Shown piece by piece: positions 7,283 through 13,753 of a stretch of 13,828 bases of DNA (position 1 is its first letter; every line of letters begins with the position of its first letter). The stretch comes from JAISJU01 sp031555675 (GTDB lineage: Bacteria > Bacteroidota > Bacteroidia > Bacteroidales > Paludibacteraceae), in NCBI GenBank assembly GCA_031555675.1, contig JAVBUB010000181.1, forward strand, positions 1 through 13,828, written 5' to 3'. Made by a program: the position numbers and the translations under genes. Under the pieces are notes generated by a model. The model saw nothing but the letters and a program-made list of their open reading frames with translations. It was not told where the DNA came from and did not search any database.

Positions 7283-8872
7283 TTATCTCCTTTTTTCGCT
7301 CTTACCGTTGTCGTACAAAATAATGAATAATCCGCTTGTTGGCTTTTGAGGTAATTTTTGACCAAGAATATTGAAATAACCGATGATTGTTTTTTCTTTT
7401 TCTGATGAAATGGTATTTACGGAAGTAGGTATATTATCTCGAACGCAACGTAAAGCTGCCGACATATTATGCGGTACTTCATAAGACTGTCTATCAATCC
7501 AACCGCCACTACAAAAAAACAGGCTATGATTAGTTTCCGATTGCGTCCAATATACTGTATTGGTTTGTCGGATTATATCTCCCATATAAATATAACCGGC
7601 ATAATTGCCACCCCAATCATTTAGCAATCTGTTGCGAACTGTTGTGTTTTGAAATCTTTCCGTTTCTTCGCCATCTAAGGCTAAAACTAATTCCAGAAAA
7701 TCATCTTTTGTGGGAACTCGCCAAGGATAGGGACAAAGTATGTCGCCAAAACGCATCACAGCACACCAAGAGAAGAAATCGCCTTTTTGACCCGGATTAG
7801 AACGGCAATTAGCAAAGCAGTTCGTAGGATTACCTATTTCAAATATGTTTGGCGACCTGCCGCTGCATACTGAAGTTTGCACAGCATCCGACCAGATTTG
7901 ATTGCCGACTGTCCATTCTTGATTTGTGGCAAATGATACCGTTCCAAGACTTTCGCCCCACATTGGCGTTATTGTGTTGCAACCATTTGACAGAATATCT
8001 GTTTGTGCAACGACAGTTACAAGGCAGTTAGACTCAAATCTTCCGCCTTCGGCACCTGCTGTAATTGTTGCTGTGCCTGCAGAAACGGCAGTGATTTTTC
8101 CATCAACGACAGTAGCGACAGCAGGATTGCTTGAAGTCCATGTTGTTATGCTTGTGTAGTCGTTGGCGGCAGCAGGTTGCAGGGTTGCGGTTAGTTGTTG
8201 TGTTTCGCCGCTGATCAATAATGCTGTGGGGTTCATTACAATACGCGCTCCCATTAATTTACCAACTGTTACATTGCAATAAGCCTCAAAATTACCGTCT
8301 TCTGTTCTTGCTGTAATTCTTGCTGTTCCGGCAGGAGAAACAGCGGCAATTTGTGCATAGCCATAATCTAACCTTGCATCACCTCCGACAAAAACTACAT
8401 CAGGATTGCTTGAATGCCAGGTTACTTTTCGGTTTTCGGCATTGGCAGGTTCGACTGTTGCTGTTAGTGCTCTTTGTTCGCCAATAGGGGAACGGTTAAG
8501 GTCGAATGTCAAGGACATATCGGATTCGCTTAGTGTTACACCTGTTGTGTGTACAAATGGTCTGACATTTACATCGATGGCGGCCCGGATGCTGTAGCCT
8601 TCAATTTGTGCATATACAACTGTTCCTCCTTCTGAAACTCCAGTTATTAACCCATCAACGACAGTAGCAACAAGAGGATTGTTCGACCACCAGATTATGT
8701 TTTGACTTGTTGCGTTTTCGGGCGAAATTGTTGCTGTTAGTTGTTCACTTTCTCCTATTAATAGCCTTGTGTTGTTTCTTTTGTTTAACGTTATGTTTAC
8801 GGGAACTATTTGGGCTGATAAAAACACTGCAGAAAACAAAAGGGCGGTAATGATGAGGGTAGTTTTTTTCAT
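7283..8872 (-). CDS. Secreted Big_2 repeat protein with FISUMP-like C-terminal domain and T9SS-like tail
   Basis: I place the start at the ATG at 8872, giving 529 residues. MKKTTLIITALLFSAVFLSAQ is then a clean signal peptide, while the in-frame ATG at 8971 would put 33 unlike residues before it. Three bacterial Ig-like (Big_2) domains follow, near 24-104, 110-204 and 208-288. Each carries the pattern of G/E-x-x-x-LTAT, a W-x-SxNPxVA(T/F)V-like strand and G-T-A/V near the end. Residues about 305-480 resemble the FISUMP domain (PYPWRVPTKDDFLELV near 381-396, paired cysteines). The last 35 residues (GYFNILGQKL, SGLFIILYDNGKSEKRR) look like a type IX secretion sorting tail. The protein is probably exported and surface-bound. 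A role in adhesion or substrate binding is inferred only; no catalytic site is seen. Confidence 0.88.
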   Translation of the reverse strand: MKKTTLIITALLFSAVFLSAQIVPVNITLNKRNNTRLLIGESEQLTATISPENATSQNIIWWSNNPLVATVVDGLITGVSEGGTVVYAQIEGYSIRAAIDVNVRPFVHTTGVTLSESDMSLTFDLNRSPIGEQRALTATVEPANAENRKVTWHSSNPDVVFVGGDARLDYGYAQIAAVSPAGTARITARTEDGNFEAYCNVTVGKLMGARIVMNPTALLISGETQQLTATLQPAAANDYTSITTWTSSNPAVATVVDGKITAVSAGTATITAGAEGGRFESNCLVTVVAQTDILSNGCNTITPMWGESLGTVSFATNQEWTVGNQIWSDAVQTSVCSGRSPNIFEIGNPTNCFANCRSNPGQKGDFFSWCAVMRFGDILCPYPWRVPTKDDFLELVLALDGEETERFQNTTVRNRLLNDWGGNYAGYIYMGDIIRQTNTVYWTQSETNHSLFFCSGGWIDRQSYEVPHNMSAALRCVRDNIPTSVNTISSEKEKTIIGYFNILGQKLPQKPTSGLFIILYDNGKSEKRR

Positions 8873-8895
8873 ACAGATACTATTTTCATTTTCGG

Positions 8896-8929
8896 GCAAT
8901 GAGCCATTGCTGGCGTGGTTCTGTGAACC
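8896..8929 (-). promoter_or_regulatory. Two adjacent hairpins in the 5' leader of the Big_2/FISUMP gene
   Basis: GCAATG-AGC-CATTGC (8896-8910) and GGTTC-TGT-GAACC (8917-8929) are perfect small palindromes in the roughly 100 bases before the ATG at 8872. They are richer in G+C than the surroundings. They could be leader structure or remnants of dispersed palindromes; the sequence does not decide. Confidence 0.35.
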
Positions 8930-8979
8930 GTGTCTTTTCAACTTGGTATTGTTAAATAAAGAATGTGTCATTTAGTATT

Positions 8980-8987
8980 CAAATTTA
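8980..8987 (-). promoter_or_regulatory. Candidate -7 box for the Big_2/FISUMP gene
   Basis: TAAATTTG on the minus strand matches TAnnTTTG. It sits 8 bases before the upstream ATG at 8971 and 107 bases before the chosen start, which favours the shorter protein with a roughly 100-base leader. No good -33 TTTG is at the right distance. Confidence 0.3.
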
Positions 8988-9027
8988 AATTATTTTCTAA
9001 CGAAATAAGAAAATAAATGCAAATATT

Positions 9028-9059
9028 TTATTCGTCATATTTTATATGACAGCGAATAA
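9028..9059. repeat. Long interrupted hairpin between two genes
   Basis: TTATTCG-TCATAT (9028-9040) pairs with ATATGA-CAG-CGAATAA (9044-9059). This is a 13-bp stem with a 3-base bulge and a TTT loop. It lies after the terminator of the upstream gene and before the promoter candidate of the downstream gene. No T-run follows on the minus strand, so an operator-like site or insertion scar is as likely as a second terminator. Confidence 0.5.
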
Positions 9060-9095
9060 GCGTAACAATAAAAAAAAATCCAAGCTTTAAACCAA

Positions 9096-9127
9096 TAAAA
9101 AGGTTGCAAACATTGTATTTGCAACCT
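9096..9127 (-). terminator. Intrinsic terminator of the coiled-coil/TPR protein gene
   Basis: AGGTTGCAAA (9101-9110) and TTTGCAACCT (9118-9127) form a perfect 10-bp stem with a 7-base loop. On the minus strand a short T-rich run follows. It starts about 30 bases past the stop codon of the gene. Confidence 0.8.
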
Positions 9128-9155
9128 CTTAATTCATAATTCTGAATTATTTTTA

Positions 9156-10391
9156 TTATTTGTTGTTAGCTTCCCAACGGGTTCTTAAGTCTTTCATCAA
9201 TTCTCTTAATTCGTTAATTGTCTTTTTTTCCTTGTTAGAAGGATCCAGACTTATGATTTTACTTAAATGTACATCTGCTTTATGAAAGTTGTTGGTAAAT
9301 ATATAGGCTTCGGCCAAATTGAAACGGGCAGCTTTGGCAACATCTTCAGTAACCCGTACTTTTTTAGCGCCCGCTACGTATTCGGTTAAGGCTTTTTCCC
9401 AAAATTCGCATGCAGCATCAAGTTTTTTTGCTGCAAAAGCATAATCGCTTACTAATAAACCGTAACCTGATACGGCATTTTCATAAGCCTCCTGAAAATC
9501 GTCATAGGTAAAAGTCTTTGGTTCAATACGGTAAATAACAGACTCTCTATTTATCTTCGCATATCCATATTTGGAATTCAATATCTCGTTTACTTTTTTC
9601 ATATTATCTTCTACCGCTTTGCTTTCCAGTTGTTCCAAAAATGCCCCCTTGTTGTAGTTCTGAGCGGCAGTTGTCACTTTATATTCTGCAAATTGTTGTG
9701 GTATTTCATCCATCAACACTTCTCCCGAAGGCAGTTCTACTTTAATGCCTATCGGATGTTTATATTGTATTTCATACCAATAGGTAATTTTCTTTTGCGT
9801 ACTACTGGTTTTGGAGTCATAGTAGCTTTCTTCCTTTTGTTTTAATTGGGGCTCCAAATTTTCAAATCCATACAGTGTAGCTGTAATTTTTACAGCATTA
9901 TTTGTTGCTATACCAAAACCTTCAAGTTTCAGGTAAGTACTTGCCAATAGGTTTTTGTCGAATAACTTTAATGTTTTTACATTTTCTAAAACCGGTGCGG
10001 ATGGTTTATAATAACTTGGTTGAACGGGTTTGTTGTTTTCTTCCAATATATTTTTTTCAACAAATTTGGAGCCTACCGACTTTTTATCCCATTCTGCTTT
10101 GTCTATTTTATATTTTTCCATTCTGGCTGCATAATCTGCTTCTGCTTCCGATACTTTTTTGGGGTATTCCGCCAAGGCTTTTTCATAATCGTCCTGAGCT
10201 TTTTTCTTTGCTTGGTTTACAGCATCTTCATACGCAAGTATAACAACACCATTGCTATTTTTAATTGTCTTATCGATAGGAGATTCAGGCAATCTTATAT
10301 AATTAAACTTTAAACTTTGGTTGTCTACTTTTTGTGTATATGCTGCAAAAGAAATACACAATGCAAAAAATAACATAATTGTTTTTTTCAT
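9156..10391 (-). CDS. Exported protein of unknown function with coiled coil and C-terminal TPR-like helices
   Basis: I do not recognise the family of this 411-residue protein. MKKTIMLFFALCISFAAYTQ is a signal peptide without a lipobox cysteine, so the protein is likely periplasmic or surface-associated. Residues about 53-107 are rich in K, E, A and D with heptad-like spacing (AYEDAVNQAKKKAQDDYEKA), suggesting a coiled coil. A proline-rich stretch follows (NKPVQPSYYKPSAPV, about 120-134), then a beta-rich middle (about 135-250). The last 95 residues are helical and TPR-like: DAACEFWEKALTEY, then ARFNLAEAYIFTNNFHKADV and SKIISLDPSN. TPR helices usually bind partner proteins. The gene has its own terminator and a candidate promoter, and nothing in the flanks points to a pathway. 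Confidence 0.85.
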   Translation of the reverse strand: MKKTIMLFFALCISFAAYTQKVDNQSLKFNYIRLPESPIDKTIKNSNGVVILAYEDAVNQAKKKAQDDYEKALAEYPKKVSEAEADYAARMEKYKIDKAEWDKKSVGSKFVEKNILEENNKPVQPSYYKPSAPVLENVKTLKLFDKNLLASTYLKLEGFGIATNNAVKITATLYGFENLEPQLKQKEESYYDSKTSSTQKKITYWYEIQYKHPIGIKVELPSGEVLMDEIPQQFAEYKVTTAAQNYNKGAFLEQLESKAVEDNMKKVNEILNSKYGYAKINRESVIYRIEPKTFTYDDFQEAYENAVSGYGLLVSDYAFAAKKLDAACEFWEKALTEYVAGAKKVRVTEDVAKAARFNLAEAYIFTNNFHKADVHLSKIISLDPSNKEKKTINELRELMKDLRTRWEANNK

Positions 10392-10492
10392 AATTTATTT
10401 TTTAATAGTTATTTACTATACAATATTATATTTATCGATTATCAGTTGTTGAATTAAATGAATTTAAGGGAGAATATTCGTTCTTTCTTTTG

Positions 10493-10500
10493 CAAAGATA
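10493..10500 (-). promoter_or_regulatory. Candidate -7 box for the coiled-coil/TPR protein gene
   Basis: TATCTTTG on the minus strand is a perfect TAnnTTTG about 100 bases before the ATG at 10391. No TTTG lies 19-20 bases upstream of it, so only half of the promoter is supported. Confidence 0.45.
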
Positions 10501-10544
10501 ATTCTTTTATCTAAAAAAATAGCGGAGAAGCAAATTTTTACATA

Positions 10545-10615
10545 AACAGTGGCGTCTACCATTGGGTTGTTCTCATACCGAGGAATCCCATCATTTCTAC
10601 GTGAGCAGGTACAGA
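10545..10615 (-). pseudogene. Fragment of a GGGtGRT-family gene (3' end, frameshifted)
   Basis: These 71 bases match 12747-12818 of the intact GGGtGRT gene with seven mismatches and a one-base deletion, about 89% identity. Read on the minus strand they encode SVPAHVEMMGFLGM and then, after the frameshift, NNPMVDATV. This corresponds to residues 301-324 of the intact protein. Nothing similar continues on either side, so the copy is truncated at both ends and cannot be functional. It lies just downstream of the repeat-protein gene, which is thereby bracketed by a direct repeat of its neighbour's tail. Confidence 0.9.
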
Positions 10616-10674
10616 AGTGAACATTAATCATCTCGGGAATATCTAAAAGACTATAGTCATTGCATCTCCATTTA

Positions 10675-12504
10675 TCAAGTATTAAAAATATCTTCTTCGA
10701 GTTCTTTTATTTTATGTTGATCAGAAGTAGTTGTCTTTTCAAAAGCAAACTTCAAAAAAGTTAATTTTGTTTCTTTACTGATTTTATTAGATTGGACAAT
10801 CAATTTAATGTCTTCATAGTCTACATAAGGGTGTTCATATGAGATACTGTTATTTTGCTGAATTTCTAACAAATAATTTTGTAAAAGTTCTTTTTGATCT
10901 TCTAAATTTACCTGTTTATTATCAACCAAACAATCTATGAATAGCATTTTACACTGATATTCTGCACTTGCATTCTTAAAAACAGATTTTAGAAAAGCTG
11001 TTTTGGCTATTTCATTTATTTTATCAGAACATGAGATTAATTTGATCCTATTATATTGCCAATATCTATGGCTACCATATTCATATACATTCGATTTTAT
11101 TTTTCCAAGTTTTAATAAATATTTTTGTAAATATTCAACTTGGTTTTCAGAAGTTTCTTTTTGAATATCAATCAAACAATCTTCAAATAACATTTTATAT
11201 TGATATTCTGAATCAGCTTTCTCATAAGCAAATTCTAGAAAAAGACTTTTTATTGTTTCTCTTACTTGTTTTGACTGATTAATTATTTTTTTGTATATTT
11301 CGGTATCAGAAATATTTCCAAATTCTGAAAAATATTTTTGTAAAAGTTCTTTTTGATTTTGAATATTTTCTTGTTTAATGTCAATTAAACAGTCTTCAAA
11401 CAATATTTTATATTTATATTCAGCACTAGCCTTATCAAAAACCGATTTTAGAAAAATTGCCTTTACTATTTCATCTATTCTATCGGATTGAGTGATTAGT
11501 TTGATATCATAGTATTTCCAATCATTATTCCTGATATGCCGAGAATGATCTTTTTCGATTTTCCCAAGTTCAGACAAATGTTTTTGTAAAAAATCAGTTT
11601 GACTCTCAGAAGTTTCTTTTTGAATATCGATTAAACAATCTTCAAATAACATTTTGTACTGATGATTGGCACATACTTTTACATAAGCTGACTTCAAAAA
11701 AAATGTTTTCACAGTATCTGCAATTTTATTAGAGCGGGAAATTGATACAATTTCATTATAATCAGAACATATATAATCATTTTGCAACAAACACTCTCGC
11801 AAAAGCAAGAATTGTTCTTCTGTAGAAAGAGTTATCAATTCATTTGCCAACATTTTATATTGGCATTCCGTATCTACTTTTTCAAAAGCGGATTTAAAGA
11901 AAGTCGTTTTTACTGTTTCATCAATTTTATTGGACATAGCAATTTTTTTTATTGCTCCATAGTCTAAAACGGACCACTCTTCATATTCATCAACAAAATA
12001 TTCCTCATGTTCATTTGAAACAAATCTTGATAAATATTCTTGCAAAAGTTTGAATTGTTCTTCTATGGAGAGAGCTATCAATCCATCTGCTAGCATCCAA
12101 ATCCGTTCTTCAATTTCTATTACATCAAAAATTGATTCTATAAAAACTGATTTTATGAAAGTTTCTTTTGCTGTTTCATGAATCTTATGAGATTGTATGA
12201 TTTTTCTAAGCCTGTTGTAGTTGGATGAAAAATTGAAACTAACCCAATGTAGATTTAGCAAAAAATTAGTTTGAATTTTAGGGTTTTCTTTTTGAATGTC
12301 AATCAAACAATCTTCAAACAATATTTTGTATTGATATTCAAAATCCGCTCTTTCAAAAGCAGATTTAAGAAGAATTTCTTTTTCTGTTTCATCGTATGAA
12401 TTATCTACACATATTGATTTTACTTCATCATACACTTCTTCATCTTTAATCCAGCCAATTCCCTTTTCTAACCAATATTCTTTAACCAAATCGTCTTTTT
12501 TCAT
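10675..12504 (-). CDS. Cytoplasmic protein built of seven and a half degenerate ~70-86-residue repeats, unknown family
   Basis: I do not recognise this 609-residue protein. It has no signal peptide or membrane segment. After a short N-terminal stretch, repeats begin near residues 27, 98, 184, 251, 333, 403, 486 and 565 (the last is half-length). The core reads roughly I-x-x-I-x-x-S-x-K-I-x-E-T-x-K-x-x-F-L-K-S-A-F-E-K-A, then EYQYKMLFEDCLIDIQKE, then Q-x-x-x-L-Q-K-Y-L. EDCLIDI is exact four times (64, 288, 370, 441) and altered once (IDCLVDN, 523). Repeats 2 and 3 instead carry LADGLIALS and LANELITLS followed by EEQF. Lengths alternate between about 70 and 83 residues through repeat 6, and repeats 4-5 match 6-7 closely, which suggests duplication of pairs. 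The pattern predicts a helical solenoid. The gene is visibly more AT-rich than its neighbours and is bracketed by duplicated GGGtGRT sequence, suggesting acquisition or rapid expansion. Confidence 0.85.
   Translation of the reverse strand: MKKDDLVKEYWLEKGIGWIKDEEVYDEVKSICVDNSYDETEKEILLKSAFERADFEYQYKILFEDCLIDIQKENPKIQTNFLLNLHWVSFNFSSNYNRLRKIIQSHKIHETAKETFIKSVFIESIFDVIEIEERIWMLADGLIALSIEEQFKLLQEYLSRFVSNEHEEYFVDEYEEWSVLDYGAIKKIAMSNKIDETVKTTFFKSAFEKVDTECQYKMLANELITLSTEEQFLLLRECLLQNDYICSDYNEIVSISRSNKIADTVKTFFLKSAYVKVCANHQYKMLFEDCLIDIQKETSESQTDFLQKHLSELGKIEKDHSRHIRNNDWKYYDIKLITQSDRIDEIVKAIFLKSVFDKASAEYKYKILFEDCLIDIKQENIQNQKELLQKYFSEFGNISDTEIYKKIINQSKQVRETIKSLFLEFAYEKADSEYQYKMLFEDCLIDIQKETSENQVEYLQKYLLKLGKIKSNVYEYGSHRYWQYNRIKLISCSDKINEIAKTAFLKSVFKNASAEYQCKMLFIDCLVDNKQVNLEDQKELLQNYLLEIQQNNSISYEHPYVDYEDIKLIVQSNKISKETKLTFLKFAFEKTTTSDQHKIKELEEDIFNT
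11147..11196 (-). repeat. Nucleotide-level internal repeat of the solenoid gene, copy 1
   Basis: These 50 bases match 11606-11655 with only two differences. They encode the end of the EYQYKMLFEDCLIDIQKE segment and the following residues in repeat 6. Such conservation at DNA level points to fairly recent duplication or gene conversion. Confidence 0.85.
11606..11655 (-). repeat. Nucleotide-level internal repeat of the solenoid gene, copy 2
   Basis: This is the partner of 11147-11196, located in repeat 4 of the protein. The 459-base offset equals 153 codons, the length of a two-repeat unit. Confidence 0.85.
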
Positions 12505-12548
12505 ACACTTTATAATAAGTTTCCAATTAACAATATATCTTTCATCTT

Positions 12549-12556
12549 CAAAACTA
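12549..12556 (-). promoter_or_regulatory. Candidate -7 box for the repeat-protein gene
   Basis: TAGTTTTG on the minus strand is a perfect TAnnTTTG, with transcription predicted about 35 bases before the ATG at 12504. A TTTG at 19-20 bases is missing. It lies immediately downstream of the terminator hairpin of the preceding gene, consistent with independent transcription. Confidence 0.4.
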
Positions 12557-12572
12557 AATATTTAGCAAAAGA

Positions 12573-12608
12573 AAAGAGGGTGTCTCACAATGTGATTTCA
12601 CCCTCTTT
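12573..12608 (-). terminator. Terminator-like hairpin after the GGGtGRT gene
   Basis: AAAGAGGGTG (12573-12582) and CACCCTCTTT (12599-12608) form a perfect 10-bp stem with a 16-base loop that can pair further (TCACA/TGTGA). On the minus strand it runs into TTCTTTTG, a broken T-run. It lies about 100 bases beyond the stop codon. The left arm also takes part in a longer inverted repeat with 12673-12684. Confidence 0.65.
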
Positions 12609-12684
12609 GTATTCGGACACCTATCTGAGACTGAACGCGAATATTCAATTCTCAGAGACTTAATTTCTATTTTGAGACATCCTC
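12576..12684. repeat. 109-base segment with near-perfect terminal inverted repeats
   Basis: GAGGGTGTCTCA (12576-12587) is the reverse complement of TGAGACATCCTC (12673-12684) with one mismatch. Inside is another palindrome, CTGAGA / TCTCAG (about 12627-12655). The terminal sequence resembles ends of insertion sequences remembered from Bacteroidota, so the segment may be a miniature element or the scar of one. No clear target-site duplication is visible, and it may simply be a compound terminator. Confidence 0.45.
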
Positions 12685-12710
12685 ATTTCTTTATAAAGCT
12701 TTCTAATTTC

Positions 12711-13718
12711 TTACTTACTTGCTTCCTCAATGCAAACAGCCACCGCAACAGTAGCACCTACCATCGGGTTGTTACCCATACCAAGGAATCCCATCATTTC
12801 TACGTGAGCAGGAACAGATGAAGAACCGGCGAATTGGGCATCACCGTGCATACGTCCCATAGTGTCGGTCATACCATAGGAGGCAGGTCCGGCAGCCATG
12901 TTATCGGGGTGAAGTGTACGTCCTGTACCACCACCTGATGCTACTGAGAAGTATTTTTTACCGTTTTCCATACATTCTTTTTTGTATGTTCCGGCCACAG
13001 GGTGTTGAAAACGGGTTGGGTTGGTTGAGTTACCTGTAATAGATACGTCAACACCTTCGGAACGCATTACGGCTACACCTTCGCGAACATCGTCGCAACC
13101 GTAGCATTTAACTTTGGCACGAAGTCCTTCTGAGTATGCTTTGGTGTTTACCACGTTCAATGCTCCTGTATAGTAGTCGAACTGGGTTTGTACATAAGTA
13201 AATCCGTTGATACGTGAAATAATCATGGCGGCGTCTTTTCCAAGACCGTTCAAGATTACACGCAATGGTTCTTTACGTACTTTGTTTGCCATTTCGGCGA
13301 TTTTGATAGCTCCTTCGGCAGCAGCGAAAGACTCGTGTCCTGCCAAAAACGCGAAGCATTTGGTTTCTTCGCGAAGCAAACGGGCAGCCAGGTTACCGTG
13401 TCCGATACCTACGTTGCGGTCGTCGGCTACAGAACCGGCAATACAGAATGCCTGTAAGCCTTCGCCAATAGCTTCGGCGGCATCGGCAGCGTTTTTAGCA
13501 CCTTTTTTAATAGCGATAGCGGCGCCTACTACATACGCCCATTTTGCGTTTTCGAAACAGATTGGTTGTGTTTCTTCGCAGATCTGATATGGATCAATAC
13601 CTTTTGCGTTGCAGATGTCTTCTGCTTCTGATATATCTTTGATGCCGTAGCCGTTCAATACTTTTACAATATTTTTCTCACGACGGTCTTGTGACTCAAA
13701 CTTGATTTCTCTTTTCAT
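12711..13718 (-). CDS. GGGtGRT-family protein
   Basis: This 335-residue protein carries the eponymous motif SGGGTGRTLHPDN (GGGTGRT at residues 262-268), and its length fits the family. Other conserved-looking parts are GHGNLAARLLREETKCFAFLAGHESF (split by eye at 107-131), ITGNSTNPTRFQHP (227-240) and AHVEMMGFLGMGNNPMVGA (304-322). Nine cysteines are present (36, 47, 54, 92, 121, 205, 208, 249, 329), including C205-x2-C208, which would allow metal or cluster binding. There is no signal peptide, so it is cytoplasmic. The biochemical role is not established to my knowledge. I recall family members next to NifU-like iron-sulfur scaffold genes, but no such gene lies in this window. The upstream leader contains a 7-base tandem repeat, and a hairpin follows the gene. 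Its 3' end is partly duplicated at 10545-10615. Confidence 0.92.
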   Translation of the reverse strand: MKREIKFESQDRREKNIVKVLNGYGIKDISEAEDICNAKGIDPYQICEETQPICFENAKWAYVVGAAIAIKKGAKNAADAAEAIGEGLQAFCIAGSVADDRNVGIGHGNLAARLLREETKCFAFLAGHESFAAAEGAIKIAEMANKVRKEPLRVILNGLGKDAAMIISRINGFTYVQTQFDYYTGALNVVNTKAYSEGLRAKVKCYGCDDVREGVAVMRSEGVDVSITGNSTNPTRFQHPVAGTYKKECMENGKKYFSVASGGGTGRTLHPDNMAAGPASYGMTDTMGRMHGDAQFAGSSSVPAHVEMMGFLGMGNNPMVGATVAVAVCIEEASK

Positions 13719-13721
13719 TTT

Positions 13722-13753
13722 AATTTAGAATTTAGAATTTAGAATTTAGAATT
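13722..13753. repeat. Tandem repeat of AATTTAG, about 4.6 copies
   Basis: Four exact copies of the 7-base unit AATTTAG are followed by AATT. The array lies 4-35 bases upstream of the GGGtGRT start codon and overlaps the last codons and stop (13739-13741) of the gene at the right edge. Because 7 is not a multiple of 3, a change in copy number would alter the tail of that protein and the leader length of the GGGtGRT gene. Confidence 0.95.

Noticed and set aside
7023..7349. Plus-strand open frame of 108 codons starting at TTG
   Set aside because: It covers the palindrome cluster and overlaps the end of the Big_2/FISUMP gene. It has no family resemblance and ends in AT-driven F/L-rich sequence.
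8873..8971. N-terminal extension of the Big_2/FISUMP protein from the ATG at 8971
   Set aside because: The 33 added residues are polar, unlike a signal peptide, and would bury the clear signal sequence starting at 8872. The stretch also holds palindromes, more like a leader.
9137..9156. TAATTCA / TGAATTA palindrome right after the stop codon of the coiled-coil/TPR gene as a terminator
   Set aside because: The stem is all A-T but one pair, and the much stronger GC-containing hairpin at 9101-9127 lies just beyond it.
10675..12504. CRISPR array or tandem DNA repeat in the AT-rich region
   Set aside because: The periodicity is about 70-86 codons, degenerate, and keeps the reading frame, so it is a protein repeat.
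13207..13587. Plus-strand open frame of 126 codons opposite the GGGtGRT gene
   Set aside because: It is antisense to a clearly recognised family protein and has alanine-rich shadow composition.
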